64,000 bases of DNA from Streptomyces spinoverrucosus (GTDB lineage: Bacteria; Actinomycetota; Actinomycetes; Streptomycetales; Streptomycetaceae). The notes beneath the pieces were generated by a model that was not told the DNA's origin, did not search any database, and was given only the letters and a program-made list of their open reading frames with translations. The stretch is from the NCBI RefSeq assembly GCF_015712165.1, contig NZ_JADPZX010000001.1, positions 4,972,001-5,036,000 on the forward strand. Reading direction: 5' to 3'. Shown in pieces: positions 32,869-42,265 of the stretch. Position 1 is the first letter of the stretch. Each line of letters begins with the position of its first letter. The position numbers were made by a program, and so were the translations under genes.

Positions 32869-34152
32869 CTACCGCCGAGTCACCCGCACCACATGGTTCC
32901 CCTCCAGATCCGCCCCCGCCACCACGATCCGCACGCCCCGCCCCCGGTCCTCGAAGGACTCCCCGGGGGTGAAGGTGGCGTCCGACAGTTCGGCGTGGAC
33001 GTTCGGGCTGCGGGTGCAGCCGCCGCTGTCGCGGTGGGAGTCGTACACCGTCACCGGACCGCGGCCGGTGTCCACGTCCGCGTCGACCTTGTAGATCAGT
33101 ACGCCCGGCCGGCACACCGCCTCGTCGTTGCCGTCGCGGGTGCGCAGCTCCACGGCGTATCCCGTGCGGCGGTCGAGGGGTATGAAGACGAGCTTGGAGC
33201 CGCCCGCGCGGGCCAGCGGGGTCAGGGTGTGCTCGGTGGTGCCGGGGCGGGACACACAGGTCACCTGGGCGGTGTCCAGCCAGCCCAGCTTCCACTTGTG
33301 CCAGCCGAGGAGGTCGTTGTTGGCGCCCCAGTCCTCGCTCATGATGTCCCAGTGCCCGACCGCGCCCCCGCCCTCCTGGGTGTAGAGGTCGGGCAGGCCG
33401 AAGACGTGGCCGTTCTCGTGCGGCAGGACGCGGTAGCCGGTCAGGTCGTAGGAGCCGGAGCCGTCGTCCTGGCGGGAGTAGACGAACGAGGCGTTGGCGA
33501 CGGGTACGCCGTCCGCCGTGGGCGCCTCCTTGTTGCCCGCGAACGTCACTGACAGGACCGTGTCCAGCGCCGAGGGGCCCGCGTTCGGCGTCACCAGCAC
33601 GTTCAGCAGGTCGTACTCGCGGAAGTCGACCTTGGGATCGGCCGCGGCCACTATGTCCTGAACCAGCCGCCGGTAGCCGGGGTCGAAGGGGGCCCCGCGT
33701 TCTATGCCGTACGCCTGGAACGACTTCGGCATCCGCAGCCAGTCGGCGATCGGGGTCTCCGGGCGGTAGTCCAGGCGGCCGTACGAACTGGTGCGGAACC
33801 ACTCCCGGGTCCGTGGGAAGAACTCGTTGAACCGGTCCAGCGCGTTGCCTTTGCCGGGCGCGTCCGAGAAGTCGATCATCACGGTGAGGGCGCGGACGGT
33901 GCCGGTGGAGCGGGAGTAGCCGCCGGGGGTCGGGATGCCCTCCGTCATCTGCACGTCGGCCCTGCCGCTGATCAGGCAGGGCCCGTGGTCGGAGGAACGG
34001 GCCAGAGCGCCGAGCGGCCGTGCTCCCGCCGTCGCGGAGCCCACCGTGTGGTGGCCCGTGCCGGCCGAGGTGCTCACCGCGAGTGTCACGGCGGTCACCG
34101 CGCCGAGCGCGGCCGCGCGGCGCGGGCGTATCCGACGGCGGGACGGCTGCAT
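32869..34152 (-). CDS. Secreted M6-like metalloprotease
   Basis: 427 residues from ATG 34152. A basic, hydrophobic signal peptide is visible (MQPSRRRIRPRRAAALGAVT, then AVTLAVSTSAG). The zinc site is in RVLPHENGHVFGLPDLY (HExxH form HENGH), followed by GHWDIMSEDWG with the met-turn-like DIM. Both match the M6 (immune-inhibitor-A-like) domain. It is probably exported and degrades extracellular protein. It is divergent from a TetR gene, with a perfect Crp-like palindrome in between. Confidence 0.85.
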   Translation of the reverse strand: MQPSRRRIRPRRAAALGAVTAVTLAVSTSAGTGHHTVGSATAGARPLGALARSSDHGPCLISGRADVQMTEGIPTPGGYSRSTGTVRALTVMIDFSDAPGKGNALDRFNEFFPRTREWFRTSSYGRLDYRPETPIADWLRMPKSFQAYGIERGAPFDPGYRRLVQDIVAAADPKVDFREYDLLNVLVTPNAGPSALDTVLSVTFAGNKEAPTADGVPVANASFVYSRQDDGSGSYDLTGYRVLPHENGHVFGLPDLYTQEGGGAVGHWDIMSEDWGANNDLLGWHKWKLGWLDTAQVTCVSRPGTTEHTLTPLARAGGSKLVFIPLDRRTGYAVELRTRDGNDEAVCRPGVLIYKVDADVDTGRGPVTVYDSHRDSGGCTRSPNVHAELSDATFTPGESFEDRGRGVRIVVAGADLEGNHVVRVTRR

Positions 34153-34311
34153 GCATGGACCTTTCGCTCCAGGCAGCCACCGGTCTCCGGCTGCACCCTC
34201 TCGATTCACCCTGTGCCGGGTGCGGCGTGGGCGCGCGCTGGAGCAGACCGATCGTGGGTTTTCGCTGAGTAAGCGCCGGTCAGCGGGGGTGCGACCGAGG
34301 CAGTGGAGTGC

Positions 34312-34327
34312 TGTGACACGGGTCACA
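34312..34327. promoter_or_regulatory. Perfect Crp-like palindrome
   Basis: TGTGACACGGGTCACA has the TGTGA-N6-TCACA form. It lies 160 bases upstream of the metalloprotease start and 140 upstream of the TetR start. Streptomyces encodes a Crp regulator of development and antibiotic production, so this is a plausible site. Confidence 0.5.
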
Positions 34328-34362
34328 GGGGTTCTTTTGGCGGACGGGAAATAACCGGGGAC

Positions 34363-34405
34363 CGATTCCCCGTTTGAACCGGCGTACGAGCGAAACGGGG
34401 GATCG
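34363..34405. promoter_or_regulatory. Long imperfect inverted repeat upstream of TetR-MFS pair
   Basis: CGATTCCCCGTTT (34363-34375) and AAACGGGGGATCG (34393-34405) match at 12 of 13 positions, spaced by 17 bases. They end 62 bases before the TetR start. It is a likely operator or two half-sites for the TetR repressor. Confidence 0.45.
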
Positions 34406-34467
34406 CTCCCCGGATCGCCCCGCAGTCTCAGTCATGAACGCCTCAGACATTGACCCAGGAGTACGCC

Positions 34468-35112
34468 GTGCAGACCGCCACCCCCGAACGACGCAAGGCG
34501 ACCCGGCCGCGCGCCGACGCCCTGCGCAACCGGGAGCGGATCGTCACCGCCGCCCGGGAGATGTTCGTCGAGCACGGACCCGAGGTTCCGCTCGACGAGA
34601 TCGCCCGCCGGGCCGGCGTCGGCAACGCCACGGTGTACCGCAACTTCCCGGACCGCGACGCCCTGGTCCGCGAGGTCGTCTGCTCCGTCATGGACCGCAC
34701 GGCCCAGGCCGCCGAGCAGGCCCTGGAGGAGCACGGCGACGCCTTCGCCGCGCTGGAGCGCTTCGTGCACGCCGCCGCCGACGAGCGGATCAGCGCGCTG
34801 TGCCCGATGATCTCCAGCACTTTCGACGAGCACCACCCCGATCTGGAGGCCGCAGGGCGCCGGGTCGAGCAGCTCGTCGAGGAGGTGATGGCGCGCGCCA
34901 AGGCGGCCGGGCAGCTCCGCACGGACGTGGGGGTCGGCGATCTGATGATCGTCATCGCCCAGCTCAGCCGGCCTCCGGCCGGTGCCGCGTGCCTCAGCGT
35001 GGACCGCTTCGTGCACCGGCATCTCCAGCTGTTCCTGGACGGTTTGCGGGCGCCGGCCCGCTCCGGCCTGCCGGGTACGGCGGTGACCCTGGAGGTCCTG
35101 CGCCAGGCCTGA
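34468..35112 (+). CDS. TetR-family regulator of an efflux pair
   Basis: 214 residues from GTG 34468, preceded by AGGAG six bases away; TTG 34450 would only add MTQEYA. Helix-turn-helix: ADALRNRERIVTAAREMFVE, LDEIARRAGVGNATVYRNFP. The ligand domain is of the type often linked to multidrug exporters. The DHA2 exporter follows 153 bases later on the same strand, so this is a repressor-pump pair. Confidence 0.9.
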   Translation: MQTATPERRKATRPRADALRNRERIVTAAREMFVEHGPEVPLDEIARRAGVGNATVYRNFPDRDALVREVVCSVMDRTAQAAEQALEEHGDAFAALERFVHAAADERISALCPMISSTFDEHHPDLEAAGRRVEQLVEEVMARAKAAGQLRTDVGVGDLMIVIAQLSRPPAGAACLSVDRFVHRHLQLFLDGLRAPARSGLPGTAVTLEVLRQA

Positions 35113-35214
35113 CCGCCGACTGATCTTCACGTTCCCGACTCTCGCAATTTCCTGCCAGACGTTTCGACGTATTTCCGTACTTACATTCCATCTCGCAGCT
35201 CCGACGCTTTTCCG

Positions 35215-35254
35215 TCCCGAAGTCCTGAAGTCCCGAAGTCCTGAAGTCCCGAAG
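35215..35254. repeat. Tandem repeat, 16-base unit x 2.5
   Basis: TCCCGAAGTCCTGAAG occurs at 35215-35230 and 35231-35246, with half a unit at 35247-35254. It ends 11 bases before the exporter start at 35266, so it replaces the usual ribosome-binding region. Unit number could alter spacing or expression. Confidence 0.85.
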
Positions 35255-35265
35255 TGGGTACCCCC

Positions 35266-36795
35266 ATGTCTGAAACAGCCGTCAAGGCTCCCGGCGTCCC
35301 CGACGCCAACCGCTGGAAAGCGCTCGTCTTCATCGCGCTCGCCCAGCTGATGGTCGTCCTCGACGCCACCATCGTGAACATCGCGCTGCCCTCTGCCCAG
35401 CAGGACCTGGGCATCTCGGACGGCAACCGGCAGTGGGTCGTCACGGCCTACGCCCTTGCCTTCGGCGGTCTGCTGCTCTTCGGCGGCCGGATAGCCGACC
35501 TGTGGGGCCGCAAGCGCGCCTTCGTCATCGGCCTCGCCGGCTTCGCTCTCGCCTCCGCGCTCGGTGGTGCCGCCACCAACGAGGCGATGATGTTCGGCGC
35601 CCGCGCCCTCCAGGGTGTCTTCGGCGCCCTCCTCGCCCCCGCCGCGCTCTCCCTGCTGGCCGTGATGTTCACGGACGCCAAGGAGCGTGCCAAGGCGTTC
35701 GGTATCTACGGCGCCATCGCCGGTGGTGGCGGTGCCGTCGGTCTGATCCTCGGCGGTTTCCTCACCGAGTACCTGGACTGGCGCTGGACGTTCTACGTCA
35801 ACATCCCGTTCGCGGTGATCGCCGCGGCCGGTGCCTGGTTCGTCATCCGTGAGCCCGAGGGCGGCCGCAACCGTTCCCCGCTCGACATTCCCGGCGTCAT
35901 CCTGTCCACCCTCGGTCTGGTCGCGCTGGTGTACGGCTTCACCCGCGCCGAGTCCGAAGGCTGGAGCGACTCGGTGACCGTCACCATGTTCGTCGCGTCG
36001 GCCGTCCTCCTCGCCACGTTCGTGTTCGTCGAGGCCCGGGTCAAGGCCCCGCTGCTGCCGCTGCGCGTCCTCACCGAGCGCAACCGCGCCGGCGTCTACC
36101 TCTCGCTCGGCCTCGCGATCATCGCGATGTTCGGCCTGTTCCTCTTCCTGACCTACTACCTCCAGGTCGTGAAGGGCTACTCGCCGGTCAAGACCGGCTT
36201 CGCCTTCCTGCCGATGATCGCGGGCATGATCACCGGCTCGACCCAGATCGGCACCCGTCTGATGACCCGGGTCGCGCCGCGCCTGCTGATGGGCCCCGGC
36301 TTCCTGGTCGCCGCGGTCGGCATGCTGCTGCTGACCCAGCTGGAGATCGGCTCCTCGTACGCCGCTCTGCTGCTGCCGGCGATGCTGCTGCTCGGCCTCG
36401 GCATGGGTACGGCGTTCATGCCGGCGATGTCCCTGTCCACGCAGGGCGTCGAGCCGCGGGACGCCGGTGTCGCCTCAGCGATGGTCAACACCTCGCAGCA
36501 GGTCGGCGGCGCGATCGGCACGGCCCTGCTGAACACGATCGCCGCCTCGGCGACCACGTCGTACATCGCCGACCACATCGGCTCGGCGACCTCCCCGACG
36601 CAGCAGCAGCTGGTCCAGCTGGAGGGCCAGGTGCAGGGCTACACCAGCGCCATCTGGTTCGCCGTCGGCATCCTGGTCGTCGCGGCCGCGATCGCCATGA
36701 CCTTCATCAACGCCGGCCGCCCGAACATGGGCGCGCCCGCCGGTGCGGGCGAGGGAGCCGAGGACGAGGTGGCGGTGCCGGTGGTGGCCCACTGA
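35266..36795 (+). CDS. DHA2-family MFS drug exporter (EmrB/QacA-like, 14 helices)
   Basis: 509 residues. Helix 1 motif: LVFIALAQLMVVLDATIVNI, with the conserved Asp. Signature: FGGRIADLWGRKRAFVIGLA. Antiporter motif C: IAGGGGAVGLILGGFLTEYL. Later helices include FLPMIAGMITGSTQIGTRLM. It exports lipophilic compounds by proton antiport. ATG 35266 matches family N-termini; an in-frame ATG at 35254 lies in the tandem repeat. It is downstream of its TetR regulator. Confidence 0.92.
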   Translation: MSETAVKAPGVPDANRWKALVFIALAQLMVVLDATIVNIALPSAQQDLGISDGNRQWVVTAYALAFGGLLLFGGRIADLWGRKRAFVIGLAGFALASALGGAATNEAMMFGARALQGVFGALLAPAALSLLAVMFTDAKERAKAFGIYGAIAGGGGAVGLILGGFLTEYLDWRWTFYVNIPFAVIAAAGAWFVIREPEGGRNRSPLDIPGVILSTLGLVALVYGFTRAESEGWSDSVTVTMFVASAVLLATFVFVEARVKAPLLPLRVLTERNRAGVYLSLGLAIIAMFGLFLFLTYYLQVVKGYSPVKTGFAFLPMIAGMITGSTQIGTRLMTRVAPRLLMGPGFLVAAVGMLLLTQLEIGSSYAALLLPAMLLLGLGMGTAFMPAMSLSTQGVEPRDAGVASAMVNTSQQVGGAIGTALLNTIAASATTSYIADHIGSATSPTQQQLVQLEGQVQGYTSAIWFAVGILVVAAAIAMTFINAGRPNMGAPAGAGEGAEDEVAVPVVAH

Positions 36796-36864
36796 CCCCG
36801 CTGACCGCATCGACCCACTGACGGCGCCTGTCCCGGCGTACTCCTTCGGGCACTCCGCACGGGC

Positions 36865-37401
36865 TCAGCGGAGCCAGGGCAGATCCGCCCCGGCCTCGCT
36901 GGGCTGAAGTCCCTCGGCGACGATCCGCATGATCTCGCCGAGGGACTTCTGCTGTTCCGGGGTGAGCCGGTCGAACACGGCCTGCCGTACGGCGGCCACA
37001 TGGCCCGGCGCCGACCGCTTCAGCACCTGAACGCCCTCGTCCGTGAGCACCGCGAACTGGCCCCGCTTGTCGGAGGGGCAGTCCTCGCGGCGGACCCAGC
37101 CGTTCTTCTCCAGCCGGGCGACGGCGTGGGAGAGACGGGAGCGGGTGATCTTCGCGTGCATCGCCAGCTCGGTCATCCGCAGCCGACGGTCCGGGCACTC
37201 GGCGAGCTTGACGAGGAGGCCGTAGTAGACGTGCGGCATGCCCGCGTCCCGCTGGAGCTGGCGGTCGAGGTGGTCCTCCAGGAGCGTGGCGGCCTCGATG
37301 TACGAGCGCCAGACGCGCTGCTCCTCGTCGGTGAGCCAGTTCGGCTCGTCGGCGGGTGCGGACGCGGGTGCGGGTGCGGATGCCGTGTTCATGGGCTCCA
37401 C
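36865..37401 (-). CDS. MarR-family regulator
   Basis: 178 residues from GTG 37401 (AAGGAGAGG lies upstream); ATG 37392 is the alternative. Winged helix: LRMTELAMHAKITRSRLSHA, then VARLEKNGWVRREDCPSDKR. The Ala/Pro-rich N-terminal 20 residues look disordered. It is divergent from a LigB-like dioxygenase gene; the 119-base gap is AT-rich. Confidence 0.9.
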   Translation of the reverse strand: MEPMNTASAPAPASAPADEPNWLTDEEQRVWRSYIEAATLLEDHLDRQLQRDAGMPHVYYGLLVKLAECPDRRLRMTELAMHAKITRSRLSHAVARLEKNGWVRREDCPSDKRGQFAVLTDEGVQVLKRSAPGHVAAVRQAVFDRLTPEQQKSLGEIMRIVAEGLQPSEAGADLPWLR

Positions 37402-37424
37402 TGTACGAGACCTCTCCTTGAAAT

Positions 37425-37478
37425 TTAAACAAATAGTGCGTAAGGTCAGGGCTGGAAAGATTTAGAGTTAAAGCAAAT
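37425..37478. promoter_or_regulatory. AT-rich divergent promoter/operator region
   Basis: TTAAACAAAT (37425-37434) and TTAAAGCAAAT (37468-37478) are near-identical direct repeats 43 bases apart in an otherwise GC-rich genome. They lie between MarR and the dioxygenase and are the best candidates for MarR binding. Confidence 0.4.
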
Positions 37479-37520
37479 TGGTCGAAGCGAAACTGGGTCC
37501 TCCCGGAGGGAGCCGCCGTC

Positions 37521-38312
37521 ATGTCCGCCGCCGCTCAGGAGCGCATGCCCGCCCTGTATCTCAGTCACGGTGCCCCACCGCTGGCGGACGACCCGATCTG
37601 GCCCGGACAGCTCGCCGCCTGGTCCGCCGCACTGCCCCGCCCGCGGGCCGTCCTCGTCGTCTCCGCCCACTGGGAAGAGGCCCCGCTCGCCCTCGGCGCC
37701 ACCCGGACCGTCCCCCTCGTCTACGACTTCTGGGGCTTCCCCGAGCACTACTACCAGGTCCGGTACGAGGCTCCGGGCGCTCCCGAACTCGCCGAGTCCG
37801 TACGCAAGTTGCTGCGCGGCCCCGGCATGCCGGTCCAGGACGTCCCGGACCGGGGCCTGGACCACGGGGCGTACGTCCCGCTGGTCGAGATGTTCCCCGA
37901 GGCCGACATCCCCGTCCTGCAGGTCTCCATGCCGACCCTCGACCCGGTGCGGCTGATGGAGATCGGCCGCAAGCTGGCCCCCCTGCGCGACGAGGGCGTG
38001 CTCATCGTCGGCTCCGGCTTCTTCACCCACAACCTCGCCGCGCTGCGGCACACCGGCGGGGGAGTGCCGAGCTGGTCGGCCGAGTTCGACGACTGGGGCC
38101 GGCGGGCGCTTCAGGCGCGTGACGTGGACGCCCTGCTGGACTTCCTCCACAAGGCTCCGGCGGGCCGCTACGCCCACCCCCGCACCGAGCACTTCGCCCC
38201 GCTGTTCGTGACCATGGGCGCGGCGGAGGTGGCCGGTGAGCTGGGCGCGCAGAAGTCGGTGATCGACGGGTTCTGGTTCGGGATGGCGAAGCGGTCGGTG
38301 CAGTTCGGCTGA
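37521..38312 (+). CDS. Class III extradiol dioxygenase (DODA/LigB-like)
   Basis: 263 residues, 4,5-DOPA-dioxygenase-type. Metal-binding residues: His in YLSHGAPPLADDP and His in VVSAHWEEAPLALG, with a further His/Asp in VPDRGLDHGAYVPLVEMFP and the active-site His in SGFFTHNLAALRH. A strong GGAGGGAG site precedes the ATG. It cleaves catecholic rings using Fe2+ or Zn2+, or acts on similar small aromatics. Divergent MarR control suggests induction by an aromatic or quinone. Confidence 0.9.
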   Translation: MSAAAQERMPALYLSHGAPPLADDPIWPGQLAAWSAALPRPRAVLVVSAHWEEAPLALGATRTVPLVYDFWGFPEHYYQVRYEAPGAPELAESVRKLLRGPGMPVQDVPDRGLDHGAYVPLVEMFPEADIPVLQVSMPTLDPVRLMEIGRKLAPLRDEGVLIVGSGFFTHNLAALRHTGGGVPSWSAEFDDWGRRALQARDVDALLDFLHKAPAGRYAHPRTEHFAPLFVTMGAAEVAGELGAQKSVIDGFWFGMAKRSVQFG

Positions 38313-38332
38313 CCCGCACTGCCGGCTCCGGC

Positions 38333-38851
38333 CTACAGCTCCTTCTCGTACCAGGCCACGTCCCAGTAACGCCCGAACTTGCGGCCGACCTCCCGGTAGG
38401 TGCCGACGTACCGGAAGCCGAAGCGCTCGTGCAGCCGCGTGGACGCCTCGTTCGGCTGCGCGATGCCCGCGTAGGCGCGGTGCAGGTCCTCACCGGCCAG
38501 CGCCTCGAAGAGGGCCTCGTACAGCAGCGTGCCGACGCCGCGGCGGCCGGCGTGCGGGGCGACGTAGACCGTGACCTCCACGGACGTGGAGTACGCGGCC
38601 TTCGCGCGATAAGGGCCGGATGTGGCGTACCCCAGGATTTCCTGTGAGTCCGCGTCCGTGGCAACCATCAGCCGGTGCGGCCCGTCTTCCGGGTGGGAGA
38701 GCAGCCAAGGGCGGCGCTCCGTCGGAGTGAAGACCGCCGTGTCGAATGTGATGGGCGTCTCACGAACGTAGTGGTTGTAGAGGTCGGTGAGGGCCGCGAG
38801 ATCACCCTCGACTCCCGGTCTGACCTGCACCTCTGTACGTCCCGACGGCAT
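38333..38851 (-). CDS. GNAT N-acetyltransferase, phosphinothricin-acetyltransferase-like
   Basis: 172 residues. N-terminal VRPGVEGDLAALTDLYNHYV with RETPITFDT is typical of the PAT/Bar branch. The acetyl-CoA loop is VAPHAGRRGVGTLLYEAL, then AYAGIAQPNEASTRLHERFG. The C-terminal GYR-like GTYREVGRKFGRYWDV is conserved. It transfers acetyl from acetyl-CoA to an amino group of an amino-acid-like substrate. Close to family average in length. It ends convergent with the dioxygenase gene, 20 bases away. Confidence 0.9.
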   Translation of the reverse strand: MPSGRTEVQVRPGVEGDLAALTDLYNHYVRETPITFDTAVFTPTERRPWLLSHPEDGPHRLMVATDADSQEILGYATSGPYRAKAAYSTSVEVTVYVAPHAGRRGVGTLLYEALFEALAGEDLHRAYAGIAQPNEASTRLHERFGFRYVGTYREVGRKFGRYWDVAWYEKEL

Positions 38852-38923
38852 CGGGCCTCCTCGTGTGGCCGGACAGGAGCCGGACAGGGTACTGCATGAT
38901 CAGAAAAATCGAGGGGCGGGTTG

Positions 38924-38949
38924 GGAATTCTGTCCTGATTCCAGTCGTT
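38924..38949 (+). promoter_or_regulatory. SigR-type promoter for the hrdD-type sigma gene
   Basis: GGAAT (38924-38928), an 18-base spacer, and GTT (38947-38949) match the disulfide-stress sigma factor SigR consensus exactly. The start codon of the sigma gene is 95 bases downstream. In S. coelicolor hrdD is a known SigR target. Confidence 0.8.
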
Positions 38950-39044
38950 GTTTCCATCGGATGCAGGGCACCCGAACGAAGACCGGAGAGGGTGCTGAGC
39001 GTTCGTAGGACCACCCGCTGACCTCACATCGCAAGGGAGCACGC

Positions 39045-40043
<999 letters not shown>

Positions 40044-40311
40044 GGCTCGTCCGAGGTGGCGCACGGCGATCGTTGCGGGGGCGTACGCCGGGGGGCGAAG
40101 GCCCGCGCAAACATGGCTGTGTAACGCCGCTTCAAACGACGCGGGCCGGGAACAAGACTCCCTGGCACGGTAGTTCGGGCCCGAGGGTGAGCCCCCGGGC
40201 ACCGACGGTCACTACGGCTGTGCGCACGGCACCACGGGTGGCCGAGCAACTGCCGCACCACACACCACAAGCCACGTCCCGACGCACTCCCCCCGGCGCC
40301 GGGACCTCCCC

Positions 40312-40359
40312 GAGCCGGGCTTCGGCGCCTTCCCCCGGGCGTCGGGGCCCGGCTCTTTT
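40312..40359 (+). terminator. Rho-independent terminator
   Basis: GAGCCGGGC (40312-40320) and GCCCGGCTC (40347-40355) form a 9-bp stem with a 26-base loop, followed by TTTT. It is about 270 bases after hrdD; the rest of 40044-40519 shows no gene. Confidence 0.7.
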
Positions 40360-40519
40360 GCGTCGGGTCTCTTGCGCCGCGTCCCTTGCGGCGTGTCATG
40401 TGCGTCGCGTGGCCCTCGCCCGGCTGAGGGCAGGCCTGGGCGGCGGGGCACCCCGTACCTGAACCCCGGGGTGGCCCGCCGGAATGGCAGATTGTGCCAC
40501 ATCGGCATAGCCTGACGAC

Positions 40520-41227
40520 GTGAGCAGCACCACCCCAGCACAGCACCCCCGGCGTTCTTCGGCGTCCTCCTCGGCCTCGCCGTCCCCCTCGGCCGCCTCC
40601 CTGACCGAGCGGCGCAAGGCGGAGACGCGGATGGAGATCGCCCGCGCGGCGGCGGGCCTTTTCGTGCGGCACGGACTGCGCGGCACCCGCGCCGAGGACA
40701 TCGCCCAGGCCGCCGGGATCGCGCCGCGCACCTTCTACCGCTACTTCGCCACCAAGGAGGAGGCCGTCGCCCCCCTCTACGCGGCCGGCGCCCAACGCTG
40801 GGTGGAAGCGGTCCGCGAGGCCCCGGCCGAGCTGTCGCTCCCGCAGGCGCTGGAGCACGCGGTACGGCACACCCTGACGCCGGGGGTGGGCGTGTCCGCG
40901 GCGTCCTGGGAGTGGGTGCGCACGCTGATCCGGATGTCCGAGGCGAGCCCGGCGCTGCGGAAGGTGTGGGCGGAGGTGTGCAGATCCTCGGAGGACACGC
41001 TGGTAGAGGTGCTGGGGGAGCGGGTGCCGCCCACTACCGACGGTGACGACAACGTTGCCGAAGGCGCCTCCCCGCAGTTGCGTTTCACCGCGGCCGTCGC
41101 GAGCGCGGTCGTACGGGTGGCCGTCGAGTCCTGGGCGGCGGGGACCGCCCCGGCGACGGGACCGGAGGGCCCGGCGGAGCTGGCGCTGCGGAACCTGGAG
41201 TCGCTGCGAGACTTCCGGTGGGGGTGA
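40520..41227 (+). CDS. TetR-family regulator
   Basis: 235 residues from GTG 40520. A Ser/Ala/Pro-rich N-terminal extension of about 30 residues precedes the helix-turn-helix: MEIARAAAGLFVRHGLRGTR, AEDIAQAAGIAPRTFYRYFA. The C-terminal domain holds no recognised ligand site. It ends 13 bases from the convergent WYL regulator gene. The target is not apparent. Confidence 0.9.
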   Translation: MSSTTPAQHPRRSSASSSASPSPSAASLTERRKAETRMEIARAAAGLFVRHGLRGTRAEDIAQAAGIAPRTFYRYFATKEEAVAPLYAAGAQRWVEAVREAPAELSLPQALEHAVRHTLTPGVGVSAASWEWVRTLIRMSEASPALRKVWAEVCRSSEDTLVEVLGERVPPTTDGDDNVAEGASPQLRFTAAVASAVVRVAVESWAAGTAPATGPEGPAELALRNLESLRDFRWG

Positions 41228-41240
41228 GCGGGCTGGCCCC

Positions 41241-42203
41241 TCACCCCGCCGCCCGGCTCAGCCGTGCCCCCAACTCCCGGGCGTACTCCACGAGTTCCGT
41301 CGGCTGCCGCACCGTGAACTCGAAGCCCAGCATCGCCAGCCGTACCGCCACCCACTGCAACGGGTCGGCCGTGCTGCCGCGCAACCGGCACCTGCCCTCG
41401 TCGAGCGGCTCCGGCGCACCCAGCCACCCCCGCAGCCGCGCCGCGACGACGTCGGCGGGCGCCTCGAACGTGACTGTGACCTCGTACGTCTCCTGCTGAC
41501 GCCGGATCGACCGCCGCAGGTACTCCGCCGCACTCCCGGTCGGCAACTCCCGTGGCGTGAACCGCGCTCCGGTCGCGAACGGCTCGCTCACCCGGTCGAC
41601 GCGGAAGGTACGCCAGTCCTCGCGGCCGAGGTCGTACGCCACGAGGTACCAGCGCCGACCCGTGGACACCAGCCGGTACGGCGCGGTCAGGCGCCGCGAC
41701 TCACTGCCGTCCCCGGCGCGGTACGCGAACCGCAGCCGCTCGTGGCCGGCCACCGTCGACGCCATCACGGTCAGCGTCTCGGGTGCGATGGTCGGCCCGT
41801 CGCCGCTGGTCAGTGCCGTGGTCGCGGTCTGCAGGGTGGCCACCCGGTGCCGTAGCCGGCTCGGCAGCACCTGCTCCAGCTTGGCCAGCGCGCGTACGGA
41901 CGCCTCGTCCATGCCCTGAAGCGCGTGTCCGGCGCCGGCGCGCAGGCCCACCGCGATCGCCACCGCCTCCTCGTCGTCGAGGACGAGGGGCGGCATGGCC
42001 TTGCCCGCGACGAGCCGGTAGCCGCCGTCCGCGCCCTTGGTCGCCTGCACGGGATAGCCCAGCTCGCGCAGTCGGTCGACGTCCCGCCGCACCGTGCGCC
42101 GCGAGACCCCGAGCCGCTCGGCGAGCTCGCCGCCGGGCCATTCGCGGGGCGTCTGGAGGAGGGAGAGCAGTTGAAGGAGCCGAGCCGGAGTGTCCGTCGT
42201 CAT
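41241..42203 (-). CDS. WYL-domain transcriptional regulator
   Basis: 320 residues from ATG 42203; a TTG at 42224 would add seven residues. Helix-turn-helix: RLLQLLSLLQTPREWPGGEL, RLGVSRRTVRRDVDRLRELG. WYL domain: LRFAYRAGDGSESRRLTAPY, TGRRWYLVAYDLGREDWRTF. A WCX-like C-terminus follows. WYL proteins bind nucleotide-type or other ligands and control single neighbouring genes. It is divergent from an MFS exporter with a palindrome in between. Confidence 0.9.
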   Translation of the reverse strand: MTTDTPARLLQLLSLLQTPREWPGGELAERLGVSRRTVRRDVDRLRELGYPVQATKGADGGYRLVAGKAMPPLVLDDEEAVAIAVGLRAGAGHALQGMDEASVRALAKLEQVLPSRLRHRVATLQTATTALTSGDGPTIAPETLTVMASTVAGHERLRFAYRAGDGSESRRLTAPYRLVSTGRRWYLVAYDLGREDWRTFRVDRVSEPFATGARFTPRELPTGSAAEYLRRSIRRQQETYEVTVTFEAPADVVAARLRGWLGAPEPLDEGRCRLRGSTADPLQWVAVRLAMLGFEFTVRQPTELVEYARELGARLSRAAG

Positions 42204-42222
42204 GAGTCCGAGGATGCCGTAC

Positions 42223-42258
42223 AACTAGGACATGATCTGACCTAATGCGGACCTAGTT
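42223..42258. promoter_or_regulatory. Operator-like inverted repeat between WYL regulator and MFS exporter
   Basis: AACTAGG (42223-42229) and CCTAGTT (42252-42258) are perfect inverted arms. They occupy most of the 62-base divergent gap, overlapping both promoters, and end 7 bases before the exporter start. Confidence 0.6.
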
Positions 42259-42265
42259 TGAACGC

